Part shown: positions 35,010 through 46,975 of the stretch, one piece after another | Layout: every line of letters begins with the position of its first letter | Numbering within the stretch: position 1 is the first letter of the stretch | Source of the DNA: Chaenocephalus aceratus | Taxonomy: Eukaryota; Chordata; Actinopteri; Perciformes; Channichthyidae | NCBI GenBank assembly: GCA_023974075.1 | Contig: CM043791.1 | Coordinates: 2,768,509 to 2,832,508, forward strand | Direction: 5' to 3' | DNA length: 64,000 nucleotides | Program-made: the position numbers and the translations under genes | The notes under the pieces: generated by a model | What the model saw: only the letters and a program-made list of their open reading frames with translations | Databases searched by the model: none | What the model was told of the DNA's origin: nothing

Positions 35010-36510
35010 CAGGGGTCTCCAACACGTCGATCGCGAGCTACCGGTAGCTCGCGGGCAGCTTTTCAGTAGCTCGCCGCTCGATTATCGATTATAGCGTAGT
35101 AACGTTGCTTTCTTGATTTTTTGGCCGCGGCCGGACAATAAAGTGTTTTTATTTTAGAATTGTTTCTGGCACACAAATATAAAATTGGTCCGTGACGCAG
35201 AGATCAAGGAACAGACGTGACAGCGGCACAGCGACACCACACATGGAGCAGTCTGCTTTCTCCAGCAGCACCAGTCAGAACCAACGGCAGAATGACCCGC
35301 TCTGAATCAGGCCGCGTCGCTGCGGCTCAGAGACACACAGGGAGGGATTTGTGTTTTTGAAAAACACTCGTTATCGTCATGTCAGGTTTTTGGTGGATTC
35401 AATCAAGTCTTGGATTGCAGAGTATGAATGTCCTCTTGCTATTTTCAGTTGCAAAATACGTGTGTAAAGTCTGTGAAGGCAGGAGGAAAGCTTCCGCAAT
35501 CACCGTCTCCTCTCCGTTCCTCCAAACCCCGCCCCCTCCCCTAACGGCTGACAGTGACCCGATAGAAACTTTATTATTCACTTAATCACTGATTGAGATA
35601 TGATGAAGCTAACTTAATCTCATACATTCATGGGATTTATGCAACAGTAAGACAGAGAATGCACCCACATGCCCTATTTTTGTTTTTATAATGCTATCCT
35701 TTTTTTAACAGAAGACCGTTGCAAGAAGCTGCTGCTCGACTGCAGAAGTATTAGTTTTTTGTTTTTGAGGATGGAAAAATGTCACACACAGATATAGGGA
35801 GGCTAGACCTATACAATTGATTTATTATGGTTTATAATGTAATGTCAAGACGAAGAAGAAGAAGAAAAGATGCCTGAACTGTTCAGTGTCTGTGGAGATG
35901 GAGGTTATTAATCTCCAAAATCATGTTCAGCTGAAGTCTCAGAAAACTCACAACATTTCTGGAGCCTTGTAGACCCAGAAAACTATAAGAACATTCACCA
36001 AGCAGCACTGAAAATGTCTGCTTTATTTGGTTCTGTTCTACAGACCTTTGTGAAGCAGCTTTTTCTGACATGAATGAAATCTAAATACAGAACAAGACTG
36101 ATGAACATGTAAATTACTCCATTAGAGTGAACCTAAGTGGGTACACTCCAGCAGACCCCTCTATGGTGGACTCCATGCAGCGCCATTCATCTCACTGACT
36201 GTAAAAAAGAGTGAATGCACTTATTTTACACACATGTGCCATAAGCATACTTGCAAGGTGGTAATTAAGGCGATGTACTTACTATGAGGGCCATATTAAT
36301 ATGTGAGAAATTGTCGTTTTCTTGGACCTTGATGTGAAGTTAAGATTTTAGATAAGCTTTAGGTATTGCAATTTCACACGTGTACAAAAGTAGCTTAATT
36401 CAACTGATGAGTGCTATGTGAATAAATGTAAGCGATGTGATGCAAGTAGCTCTTGGCCACTTTCATTTTTTCAAAGTAGCTCTCAGGTGGAGAAAGGTTG
36501 GAGACCCCTG
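35010..36510 (+). mobile_element. GTF2IRD2-like hAT, copy 1
   Basis: The termini CAGGGGTCTCCAAC and GTTGGAGACCCCTG are flanked by a perfect duplication, gtctagag (35002-35009, 36511-36518). The C-terminal transposase remnant is in sense orientation (35890-36200). Copy 2 is at 47968-49463 in the opposite orientation. The element occurs inside BED hAT copy 2 but is absent from copy 1. Confidence 0.96.
35890..36200 (+). pseudogene. hAT C-terminal dimerisation region
   Basis: Sense reading gives EMEVINLQNHVQLKSQ, then IHQAALKMSALFGSVL, then CEAAFSDMN and, after a stop, YRTRLTDEHVNYSIRVNLS. This is the hAT C-terminal dimerisation domain in the form found in GTF2IRD2/ZBED5-like proteins, where the usual text is MSALFGSTYLCEAAFSDMN. 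Small indels and stops break it. The N-terminal zinc finger and catalytic residues are not readable in this 1.5-kb copy. Confidence 0.7.
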
Positions 36511-36957
36511 GTCTAGAGAATGCACCAGATAGCATGGAAGACCTGCAAAAATCAAAATGTTCTAGGGGGACGGAGGCCCCCCAAACCCTTCGTGCCATTT
36601 CGTCCGCGTGCATTTTTCAAGGCAATCTCTATTGGGCTCAGGGCCATCTGTAAATTAGCTTAGATGGCCCACAGGGCCATCTCCCAAAATCCTTAATGTC
36701 ATGCACTCGACTGTAGACCACTTGGAGTAAAATTCATGTGAAAATTGCTTCTCACTGTTCTCAGGTCAAATATGTATATTTGATTAAAAATGCGATTAAT
36801 TTCGATTAATTAATTACATACATTTTTTTAATCGAGTCCCGGCTCTAATATAAACCTTTTAGAAGTGAAGTTATAGTCATTTGTTCTGGGAATGTCATTT
36901 TCGAGCCTGAAACCTGAAAAACAGGCTCGGGGTTTAACAGGTTAAGCCACCACCACT

Positions 36958-38240
36958 GTGTTTGCTCCTACAACCATTGCAGCCAAACATTCCAGTATCT
37001 CGTTTTGGATAGTTTTACTGGTGTATGTTGCATTTTTAGCTTGCTTTTCAAGTATTTTTTTAATCATAGGATCATGGTTTCCCAGCAAATCTAACATAAC
37101 TAAAAAAAAACACCTTTTTTTTCTGAGTCAGGATTCTCCCTGTGACCCCGTTGGGCTGTGTTTTCTGTGGCAGTTAGAATCAGAATCTCAGCTAGTGTTT
37201 TATCCTTATTTTGCTCATCCATTATTCCCATCATTGAGGTACTTCTGTCACTCATTTTCTTGTTTTCTCCCCATGCAAACATTGTATTTACATGGCTTTC
37301 AGATCGGGCATGAGAACAGAAACCACTGTCTTTCATTGTGGCCTTTTTCCAGTTACGATACCCTTCAATTGAGGTGAAAACATTGAGAAATGTCTACAGG
37401 GGAAACGATACGCTGAATCATTGGACTGTGAGTACTCAAGCCATGAATGAGTTTTGTACCAGTCCGTTCTGAAGCTTCTTCTGGCTCCTCCCTGAAGGGT
37501 CTTGGGGAAACTCTCCCATGTCGGCTGAGCTGGCTCCTCACACCTGGACTTGGATATGTCTAGAAAATGGGAGTAAAACATATTCAAACTGTAATAGAGC
37601 TTAACTGATTACACATTATAATCAACTAATTATAACACAGTTTGGAGCTGTCATTTATTCAATATGTGTTTAACCTACTGGCTGTGTTAATGCGTGCAGC
37701 ACACCATTTTGTCCTGGGTGTGTATTGTTTTGGGTAATTTTTGAATTTCAACCTCAGCTGCTATAATAGGTCTAAAATACATTGTACACAAAATACTCAC
37801 AATCTACCCTTTTCCTCATACTCAAAACTATCTAAGGAAAGCAAACATATTTTTTTTGAATTAATAATATATTTATTAGACTGAGGCTAGCCCTGTCTCT
37901 TAAATAAACTGTTTTGCAAAATGTCCTTTTGTGTGATTTTTGCATATTATTCAGATGCATTATACTTTGTACTAACAATTTTCATACCATGTGGACCAAC
38001 TCGACTGGCTGTTGGTTGCAAGGGCTTAGGAATATTCCTTTCCCCCTCACTGTCTGAGCTCTGCATGCCGTCTTGTTGTCTCTCGCTCTCTCCCTCTTGC
38101 ACCTTGTCTATGTGATGCTCTCCCTCTTCCGTCTCTTCTTCTCTGTTGTGTTCTCCTTCCTCCTCCTGTCCGTGTTCATCTTTGCCTTCTATCTCATCAC
38201 TGACACTTTCCTGTTCCTGTTCTACATCTCCTTCCACCTC
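36958..38240 (-). pseudogene. TTF-type hAT transposase N-terminal half
   Basis: Minus-strand order: an acidic Glu-rich leader with EGDVEQEQESVSDEIEGKDE (38237-37947), an intron-like gap, then WYKTHSWLEYSQSNDSAYRF followed by PCRHFS (TTF zinc finger, about 37480-37390). A frameshift follows, then DSGFCSHARSESHVNTMFAW and, on DUF4371, LLGNHDPMIKKILEKQAKNA and TYTSKTIQNEILECLAAMV. The gene is cut at 36946 by piggyBac 2 and resumes at 25440. These domains correspond to the ZMYM1-like/TTF-type hAT proteins. Several frameshifts make it inactive. Confidence 0.82.
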
Positions 38241-39135
38241 CTCATGTCCCTGGTCATTTACCTTGTCACTTCCCTGTTGCTCAGCCTCACTTTATATCCT
38301 CTTTGGTGAGAAAAAACTTGCAATGCCACGTTTCCTCTTCATTTCTATAACATTCAAAGTCCATTTATTATGTTGTTTTCTTTTATATTACCAGTAATCA
38401 TTATTAATAATGGTGTTCAAATTAAAATGCTGTTTGAGAAAATGCTTGTTGTTTTCCCACTTACTGTGTGCTTCAAACTCCAGCTTGTGGCCCAATCTTT
38501 GCTTGCAATCCAAACAGATTCCTGAAATAAGATTCAAAGTTATTATTGAAGAGCAGAATCGTTTAGCCTTGATCAGGTCGTACATCTTGCTAAATGATTG
38601 ATAATATAAAAATATTTCATGCATGACATTTTTTTTTTTAAACAAAAACCTAGCTAACGTTCCACGCACACTGTAGAGTAAGTAAAGAGTTACTGATAAT
38701 AACGTTACTCAACCGGATTTGTATCGTTTCAATATCAGCATTAACGTTATGATTCACATGGACATATATAACTTCTCTCTTTTCTGTAACTGGAAAACAT
38801 TAGCTTTGTTCTACACTTATTTCCCAGGAGCCATAGTTGATCAGTCTTACCTCATTCCTTCCGTCTACTTCACCGAATGCTTCTCTATTTGTTCTGTCCC
38901 GTTCAAAATGAAATTGCCACATCACATTTCAGCTCGCGCCAGGGAGGGGGGTAACTGGCTCGCGTCTTGTGCTGCATTCACCTGCACATAAATGTCCGAT
39001 GAGCCACAACCTTTATTTCAAAACAAAGCTGCCAACTGGGGTGGCAAGGATGTGTTTTAGGGTGGTAGCTGCCACCCCATGCCACCCCGGTAGATCCGCC
39101 CCTGACTGGGGGGACCCTCGGGCTTAAGAGGTTAA

Positions 39136-40253
39136 AGGCTCTGTTGGTGGATGAGTTGGTGGAAAGGGTTTTTTTGGTGCTGCCTGCACAAGCTGAGCTC
39201 ACTTTACCTAATGTCCTGGCTAAAGGAGAAGGTGATGACGGCGAGGACGGCGGGCAGTTTGAAGCATCGTCCACGCCGCCTCGTTACAATCCACAGTCTC
39301 CTGGCAGCTCAGACTCTCGGGAAGGGAGTAAACTGAAGGTCCGTCTCGCCCGTCTTCAGTTGGAGGCGGCAGATAAGGAGAGGCAGATACAGTTCCAGCT
39401 AGAGGTGCGGAGGCTAGAAATTGGGGCAGACAAGGAAGTCAGGATGCGTCAGCTGGAGCTAGACTCCCAACTGCGCTTCCGGTGATTCTGATCCTGCCGG
39501 AAGAAACTTGCCATTTCCACCTCATTCACCTGCCTTTGACATGAGTAACAATATTTCGCTAGTGCCAACCTTCTGTGAGACTGAGGTGGATGCCTATTTT
39601 AGCGCATTTGAGCGCATTGCTACAGCGTTGCGGTGGCCGGTTGAAGTTTGTGCTCTGATGGTAACGTGCAAATTACATGGAAAAGCTCAGGTAGCAATTG
39701 CAGCTCTCACGTTAGGACAGCCTGCAGTATGACTCAGTGAAGGTTTCCATCCTCAGAGTGTATGAGTTAGTCCCTGAAGCTTACCGGCAAAAGTTTAGAC
39801 ACCATAGGAAGGGTCCTGACCAAACGCACGTAGAGTTTGCTAGGAAAAAGGGAATGTTGTTCGCTAAGTGGATTGCCTCATGTAATGTTACTGATTATTC
39901 TTCTCTGAGGAAATTGATTATGTTGGAGGAGTTTAAGAAATATTTGCCTGATCGCATTGTTATGTACGTGAATGAACAAAAGGTAAACTCTCTCTCTGCT
40001 GCTGCTGTGTTAGCTGATGAATGTGTTGACGCATAAATCTGTGTTTTCCCCTGTCGCTACTGAGAGGTCACGCCGTGTGTCTGCTGCACCATCTACTGAG
40101 CGGTTGAATGTGTATAATGTAACCAGAGAGGAGAGAGGGTGCTTTTACTGTCACCAACCTGGACATGTCATCGCCAACTGTGCAGCGCTGAAGCGTAAAG
40201 AACAGCGGCAGAATATGGCCCAGCTACACACACGCACAGGCAAGTCAAAGTGA
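39136..40253 (+). pseudogene. gag of LTR element 1, remainder
   Basis: The frame continues after the piggyBac with a coiled-coil-rich region (KLKVRLARLQLEAADKERQI, then VRRLEIGADKEVRMRQLELD). A frameshift follows, then the capsid-like core FCETEVDAYFSAFERIATAL and WPVEVCALMVTCKLHGKAQV, a second frameshift near 39731, then YRQKFRHHRKGPDQTHVEFA. A third frameshift near 40032 precedes a CCHC zinc knuckle: C-F-Y-C-H-Q-P-G-H-V-I-A-N-C (C-x2-C-x4-H-x4-C). Domain order matches gypsy Gag (matrix/coiled coil, capsid, nucleocapsid). Three frameshifts abolish function. Confidence 0.85.
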
Positions 40254-40266
40254 CTCTGATGTCCCA

Positions 40267-40680
40267 TTGTCTGATCCTGTGATTGTGCCGGTACTTCCAG
40301 ATAAAGCTGTGTCCGTGGAGAAGACAGACATTGTGGCTTCCCCTCCTCGTGAGGATGTCGTGAGACCAGCGCAACACGCCGGCTCAGACAAGCCTCTCGA
40401 CTTTTCGACTCTCCCGGTAGCCCGAGAGCGTCAGCTCGTTTATCGGATCCTAGTGTTGGTGTTAGCTCTACAACATTTTAAGATTTATGTTGGACCCAGC
40501 CTTTGGCCAATTGTGGTGTTTACCTGTTACGATCCCTTCATATTATGCTCTAGCGTGTCCAAGCACAGTCAGTGTCTCATGCAATGGGCTCTGATTGTGC
40601 GGGACTACAAGATTAGACACCCGTCATTAAAGGGCCCAGAGAATGTGTTGGCCGTTGCTTTGTCCAGGTTGAGTTTGTGA
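40267..40680 (+). pseudogene. Fusion of pre-integrase linker with RNase H C-terminus
   Basis: The first ~60 codons end STLPVARERQL, which matches the linker STLPVTRERLL before the integrase in element 2. The next codons jump to LALQHFKIYVGPSLWPIVVF, the end of RNase H, finishing LSRLSL and a stop. Protease, integrase, GPY domain, RT and most of RNase H are deleted. Catalytic aspartates are also lost in what remains: FTDH reads FTCY and ADALSR reads AVALSR. The frame is open across the junction. This is a non-autonomous internal-deletion derivative. Confidence 0.82.
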
Positions 40681-40776
40681 TGTTAGTGTGTGTTATTAAG
40701 TAGGTTTGTTTTGTGATGTTAGTGTTTCTCATTAGGTAGGTTTGTTTTGTGATGTTAGTGTGTGATATTAGGTCGT
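40674..40776 (+). repeat. ~36-bp tandem repeat before the polypurine tract
   Basis: Nearly three units of gtgatgttagtgtgt..ttattaggtaggtttgtttt. It lies between the pol stop codon and the polypurine tract of LTR element 1. Confidence 0.85.
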
Positions 40777-40807
40777 TTTAGTTCACAAAACCTGCAGGTT
40801 TGTGTTT

Positions 40808-40839
40808 TAAGGGGGGGAGGGTTACGGCTGCTGCCTTCC
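40808..40839 (+). repeat. Polypurine tract and 3' LTR stub of element 1
   Basis: The tract taagggggggaggg is followed by ttacggctgctgccttcc, identical to the start of the 5' LTR at 18426. The LTR is cut here by the element starting at 40842. Confidence 0.85.
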
Positions 40840-40841
40840 CG

Positions 40842-42012
40842 GGAGGTATACTACGAAGCAGGATTTTTGCTTAGCCGGCTAAATTCCGGGAAAACTCCGG
40901 CTTTCCGGTGCTACGAAGCTGGTTCTCTTTTTAGCAGGCTAGATCTCCATGGTAACTTATGCTTAGCGGCTAACCAGGGGGGTATACTACGAATCTAGTT
41001 CAACATATCCTGGATATGTTTTGAGTTATCCGGTTGTCCTAATCCAAAACGAAGCCGCTCTCGCTAAACTGTCTTACAACGCTGGCTATCAACTCGTTCG
41101 CTCAAGCCAGCCGTGTCCTATCTAGTTAGGTTCGCGTTCACATGAAAGGGGTGGTATCTGGAGCATTCGACCAATCACAGACATGGAGAAGCGTACTGAC
41201 AGCGTAGCGTCATACTTCCTGAATGAAAAGTGAACTTTAATATTAGACAAATATGAAGAAGTTAAACTTTAAACAACCATGACTTAAACACTTGATCCAG
41301 GATCAAAGCCACAGAGCTGTACCTGCAAGGTGAATACAATACAAGTGTTTGAATGCGTACATTAACAGGTTTATGATATCACTGCTGCCCCGTCTAAGAC
41401 ACGATCTGACTTTAATTACATTTGACTCGAGTGTTTCGTCAACTTAATGTGTTGCTTAAAATAATACTTCTGCATACAGTCTGTGACACTGAGTGTTGCA
41501 CGGCCAGATACGGCTCAGCTGACTCAGATCAGGAAATATATGATACATTATGATGTGATATGAATGATAATGGGACATATCGACGTCTGCACTCACAGTG
41601 CCGCGGACTGTAGGCAACGTAATGTTACTTTGATCCGGTTACTTATGTTGTGGCAGATATTTAATTAAGCTTTCTTAACATAATAGTATAATATTTAGTC
41701 AGACTGCTCTGAAGATGGGAGGTGATGTTCTATTCATTTTCACGTTCACACAGTTGGTGATTTTGGCCTTCCTGCAACCGCAGTTTAAACTGTATGTCCT
41801 CCGCACACTGAGCTCTGATTGGTCAGCAGGCGTGGTGCTTTCGCTGAGTTGATCTCTTATCCTGGAACCTATCCTGCTTGGGAGCACAGACTAGGTTCCA
41901 GGATAAGTCACCATGGAGATCTAGCCCGCTAAAAAGTGAACCAGCTTCGTAGTACCGGAAATTCCAGAAGTTATCTTGCTAAACGAAAATCCTGCTTCGT
42001 AGTATACCCCCC
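40842..42012. mobile_element. DNA element with TATACTACGAAGC ends
   Basis: The left end, GGAGGTATACTACGAAGCAG, is matched in inverse by CTGCTTCGTAGTATACCCCC at the right. The inverted arms are 40842-40976 and about 41895-42012. A second TATACTACGAA start lies at 40977. A 14-bp hairpin (ttatcctggaacct / aggttccaggataa, 41861-41908) is internal. No transposase. Superfamily uncertain, possibly PIF-Harbinger. Confidence 0.65.
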
Positions 42013-42350
42013 TGGTCGGGACCAGGTTAGGTTGCAGGCTAAGAGCTCAACTCAGTGAAAGCACTGCCTGCTGACCAATCAGAGCTCAGTGTGCGGAGTT
42101 TAAAGCGATCAAGTCATATTACAGGAGAAAGGAAATACAGAAAAGCTGCCGTTGCAGGAAAGACGGCCGGCAAAAATCACCAACTGTGTGAACGTGAACA
42201 TTAATAGAATATCACCTCCATCTTCAGAGCAATCTGACTATTATAACATTAGCGTTAAGAAAGCTTACTTAAATATCTGCCACAACATAAGCAACCGGAT
42301 CATTACATTACATTACATTGCATTTAGCTGACGCTTTTATCCAAAGCGAC

Positions 42351-42785
42351 TTACAATAATTGCGTTCGACCAACAAAATAGAAGAAAACAGAATCATCAA
42401 GTACATCAGGCTTCATAGAGCAAAAACATTTCAAGTGCTTCTCAACTGGCTTTAGATAAGCCAGGCCTTTATTAGTATATAAGTGCTTTGTTAATAGTTC
42501 TATCGCTCGAAGTGGAGTCGAAAGAGATGAGTTTTCAGTCTCCCCAGAAGGCGTGTAAGCTTTCTGCTGTCCTGATGTCAATGGGAGCTCATTCCACCAT
42601 TTTGGAGCCAGGATAGCAAACCCACGTGTTTTTGCTGATGGGAACTTGGGTCCCCTTCGCAGCGATGGTGCAGCGAGCCGTTTGGTTGATGCAGAGCGGA
42701 GTGCACATGCTGGGGTGTATGGTTTAACCATGTCCTGGATGTAGGAAGGGCCAGATCCATTCGCAGCATGGTACGCAAGTACCAT
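42351..42785 (-). pseudogene. L2 reverse transcriptase C-terminus
   Basis: Minus-strand reading gives MVLAYHAANGSGPSYIQDMV followed by KPYTPACALRSAST, then LRRGPKFPSAKTRGFAILAP and KWWNELP. This is the end of the L2 pol protein: family text YKAANGSGP.YLQ, PYTPARALRS and TRGFAVLAPKWWN. The 144-codon frame runs on into the 3' UTR. The upstream part (HWLPVTARIHFKT) is visible only in the other copy at 61374-61760. The RT palm is missing through 5' truncation. Confidence 0.88.
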
Positions 42786-42808
42786 TGTCTTGAAGTGGAT
42801 TCTAGCAG

Positions 42809-43224
42809 TGTTACAGCCGCTGCTACCTTGTGCCTTTAACGTTGTGCATATGTAAATGAGCTGTGCAGTTCCCCTACTGTCATTGGCCGTCCCGACCTCG
42901 CAACATCCGCGGTGATTGGATGGACGTCACCCATTCCCCGCCCGCTTCTGCCACGTCATCCGGGGGAGGAGTACAAAGGCCGGGCACGGACATCATTCGG
43001 GAGGCTCTGTATTTTGGGACAGACGCCTCAAGCCTCGCATTGTGACATTGCTACATTCTGTGATTCCTTAGACTGCCTAGCAGTGTGTATGCTGTGATTC
43101 GTTAGACTGCCTAGCAGTGTGTTCAGTAGGGTTCTGTGCGAGCACACTGAGAAGCAGTGTGTCGTAGTACTCTGTGTTTAGTGTAGGGTTTGTGTGTGTG
43201 TATTGCGTAAATCCAGGTTGCTTA
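42809..43224 (+). repeat. 5' LTR of element 2, first part
   Basis: Begins TGTTACAGCCGCTGCTACC and matches 53806-54217 of the 3' LTR at high identity. It ends at the TA where the 4.0-kb element inserted. A second short part follows at 47254-47370. The last ~270 bp of the LTR are absent. Confidence 0.93.
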
Positions 43225-44754
43225 CAGATGTAGCGCTTCGTTTCAGACGCCTACCCGTGCGGGTCCGTGATCGGCACGGGGTGGGCCCCTGCTGATAAGG
43301 AAAACCCCCCCGCAGCACTTGAAACGCCCCCTTGATAAATACATTTAATTATAATGAAACCAGCAGCAATGGATCATGGATCCACCAGGGGGAGCCGTGA
43401 AAAGCTGCCACACTGGAACTCATGTGAAATAAACAGCTGATCTACAGGGATCTGATATAGCGGATATTTGTTAAGATCCATATATGTCACGGATAGGATC
43501 ATATTCTGTGCTTAAGTAAGAGACATGTAATCATTTACTAAACATCACCATGTTTTTATTTAACAAAATAATGTTTAATTCATGTTGGCGTAAGTACAAA
43601 ACCATCGCTATGTTTTTAGATCAGGAAATGCATCCAGGGTCAAACAAACGATGTTCGATCGTTATCCTCGCGATCATTTAATGTATCATATGTTCGCGAG
43701 TTGAAATGAATGCACTACATTTAATCCACGTGAGTTTACAACAACAACAATAATCGCTTTGTTTTTATATCACATCCGACGGAGGAAATGCAGCGGCTCT
43801 CTACCGATCACACTAATCCCACGGGCAAACAATAATATGTACAGTGCTAATAGTTTACTGTATTATTAGTGTCTAATATTACTGCTATAATAATCACACA
43901 TTGAGTTGTTGAAATCAGACCGTCGTTTTTTTTAAACGCTCTGAATGAAACGGCAGCTCTCAGGCGATCAGCTGTGTGTTTACACAATAACATATGCATA
44001 GTAATTTAATACCTTCCAACACACATTGTAAGAACAGTTCTGTTTCATATGAGTGTTGAGAGCCGTATCCACAAATCTACTAATTTTGCCCTCAGTGCAC
44101 CAGATTGATGCATTTAACTTCAATTTAAATAAAAACATCTTCTGTTGTAACAACAATAACATTATAAATAGTAACATAGCATGGTATTGCACATTTACTG
44201 TAGCTTTGAGTGTTACTGGCCTGAGATTTTTTTATTACATGAATGAAGGTGACTGAGGCTTTTTAATATAGGCTTTTCAGTGTCCCACATTTTGCACAGA
44301 ACTGTCCCACATTAGGAAAACAGATTGTCTGAGACAACTTGGCACTAAGAGTACTAATATGTCTACCATTTCTTGTATGAGTTTAATATCTGCATGTTCT
44401 CTTTTGGTTTGATTAGGACACATCCTGGGGACTTCAGAATGTTACTGGATTTTGATTTATTGTATCGGCTTCATGTCGCAATATATTCCCGAAGTCTGAA
44501 ATGCAAAAATGTTCCACATTAGGGCATTCACCCTACATTTAATCATTTTGTTTATTTTTAACGAAATAAATGTGCTTTAATCCATCATGAAATTAATGTA
44601 GGCTATTTACTTAGTACATATCTGACATTAACGATTAACACACTGTTCATACTGCTCACAGCTGATATCTAGTGTATTCATACCCCTCACTGTTTATTCA
44701 TCATTCAATTCATTAGATATTTTATTCTGTAGATTGTGAACATTACTTTTCACT

Positions 44755-44860
44755 TTACTGCTTGTTGCACCTGGTTAGAAGCTAAACTGCATTTCGTTGT
44801 CTCAGTACCTGTAATCTGTGCAATAACAATAAAGTTTAATCTAATCTTGAGCAGGAACTA
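44755..44860 (+). mobile_element. LINE/SINE-like tail
   Basis: The sequence ctgcttgttgcacctggtta through acaataaagtttaatctaat is a common fish retroelement 3' end with an ATCTA-type tail. The same fragment is at 58780-58880 in copy B, so it entered before the copies separated. Confidence 0.6.
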
Positions 44861-46144
44861 ATGTAGGCTATTTATTTAGTACATATCTGACATTAACGAT
44901 TAAACACGTTTGTGCATTCTTTATGAATGCAAACCGAGTCATTTCGTTTATTTTTAACGAAATAAATGTGATTTAATCCACATAATTTACTGTGTTAATT
45001 GTTTACTGTACAGTAGTATTGTTTAACTTGAAGGTGCCTGATGTGAACATGTCCAGAATGTATTGTCTTCACTTTTTAAATGCCTCTGTGATGTGCTGCA
45101 GACCAACCCCAGCCCAACCCCCCATGTCTCCTATATGTATGTTGGGGACCCTTTGTTTAAAACGAATTGGCCATCGGAATGTGTGTCACATTCCACAGCT
45201 CTCCCCCCCCCTCCTGTGATCCCCCGCACACAGAGAGGGAGATCGCTTTTCTGAAGAGAGCGGAAATAATGATATTGCAAGTTAGAAACGTAAAATGCAT
45301 TTTGACAGACACTTGGGGGAAATATGCTGCATTTTGAATGTCCGATAGTCCACCATTAACACCTTAGTCCGTCTCGTCTCATCAACGAAAACTAAATATA
45401 CATGACATACTTTGTTTTAGATTTCGCATGAGAGCAAAAGGAGAATATCCGTGTGTAAGAGTGAAAATGTATGTATGTAAAATGAGAATATATGTGTGTA
45501 AGAGTGAAAATATGCTGCATTTTGAATGTCCGATAGTCCACCATTTCCACCGGAAATATCAAAGATTTAATAAAAGTGAAAAACAATGAACAAGACTTAA
45601 CGTATTCATCATAATTAATTATATTTATTTCGTTTGGATGTAGGATTTTTTACTTTGTTTAGAGCAGTGATCTTCTACTATATGAACATTTTGGACCCAA
45701 AATCAAAAAAAAAAAACGTAAAAACAGATTTTGAAAATGATTTTATTTTTCATAACACAAACATACACAACGAAACCATTTAAAAGCTGGAAATATATAC
45801 ATGGGATGTCACTATGATAATGTGAAAGTTTGATTGAGGTAGCATGGGATTTCATTCTGATAAGGCAAAAGTGTTATTATAAATATAATACAAATATATA
45901 TATATACACATTATGTACAACAATCTGTTTTTTCTGTCTTTATCTGTGCCACGCTTCAAAGCGGTTTCTGTCAACTACGACACAGAGGGCAACATCACAG
46001 ATTCCTCCTCCTCCATGTCAAAAAACAAGCTTAAAGCTTGACTCACGTTCAGAGTTCTCTTCATCATAGTTGAGTCTTCAAAACTCTAAATCTATCTAAC
46101 TATATCTAAATTCTCAATGTTTGTCCGTCACTTTACTTCAATCG

Positions 46145-46275
46145 CAGTCGCCCGCAGGCTCTCTTCGTTTCCCGCCGCCTGTCTTCGTATATCTTGGTCT
46201 CTCTCCATTTCACGCCGTCTCTCTTCGGTTCCCGCCGTCCCTCTTCGTCTCTTTTCGTCTCGTTTCGTATCACTC
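46145..46275. repeat. Minisatellite, ctctcttcgtttcccgccgt type
   Basis: Degenerate tandem units of about 20-30 bp rich in tcttcg and cccgcc. They create a serine/arginine-rich frame that is not a gene. It lies inside TA element copy A. Confidence 0.7.
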
Positions 46276-46884
46276 CGTTTAACTGATTACCTCACCCCCT
46301 CCCTGGTAAATACATCCTGTTGAGCAGAATCTACAGTTTCCAGTATTTTCCGTTTCGTAAAATGATCAAATTCGGCGAAGATATTAAAATATGTGCTTCC
46401 ATATTTCATACTTTTGAAATGTATTAACTTTATATCATCGTATCTCCGTGTTTACTGGGTCTTTTTGCATGAAACAAAGACTGGGATATAGTTTCAAGCC
46501 AGTACTTTCGACAGAAACACACGGCAATGTTGTCCGGACTGTTGTTTTTATGCGGCACCGGCTTGAACAGGTCATGTGATCTGATCACGCCGGCGTGACG
46601 GTCGACTCCAAAGAGTTAATATTAAATACATATAAGTATTTTTACAACTTGTATTTAGAAATACTCTGTTGTAATTATTGATGCATACATGTGTTCATCC
46701 ATTTAATGTGGCATCTGCTATAATGGGGTTAATGTATGATATTACTTAATAATACAATACATTATAATATATGATATGATAATTACATTTTAGTTTTATT
46801 CATTTCTTATTTCATAGTTTCTCATTATTATTATTTTTATCGCTCATCTTATTTTTGATTTTATTAATCTGTGTAAATCTCTGC

Positions 46885-46975
46885 TGTCCTGTTTTTCACT
46901 CTCACCCTGTTGCTGTTTGAACTACTGAATTTTCCCACGGGATTAATAAAGGTCCATCTTATCTTATCTTAATGT
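46885..46975 (+). mobile_element. LINE 3' tail with (TCTTA)n
   Basis: The text tgaattttcccacgggatta then ataaaggtccatcttatctt is a Rex-type fish retroelement 3' end. Only the 3' end is present. Confidence 0.6.

Larger units (their letters stand above)
33437..36847 (+). mobile_element. BED-finger hAT, copy 2
   Basis: The ends TAGGGCCGGGACTT and AGTCCCGGCTCTA are flanked by a perfect 8-bp duplication, atataaac (33429-33436, 36848-36855). Same family as 3866-5837, opposite orientation. Both copies include the segment bounded by CAGGGCTCGACATTAAGG (33938 here) and CCTTAATGTCATGCACTCG (to 36713 here). Another hAT (35010-36510) is inserted, and its unoccupied site is seen in copy 1. Confidence 0.93.

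Noticed and set aside
37921..38397. Leucine/serine-rich plus-strand frames that look like membrane proteins
   Set aside because: They are the opposite strand of the acidic Glu-rich N-terminus of the TTF hAT transposase.
42863..43097. Short frames repeated at 53853-54072
   Set aside because: They lie in the U3 part of the two LTRs and recur only because the LTRs are duplicates.
46117..46323. Arginine/serine-rich frame
   Set aside because: Produced by a degenerate minisatellite inside the TA element.
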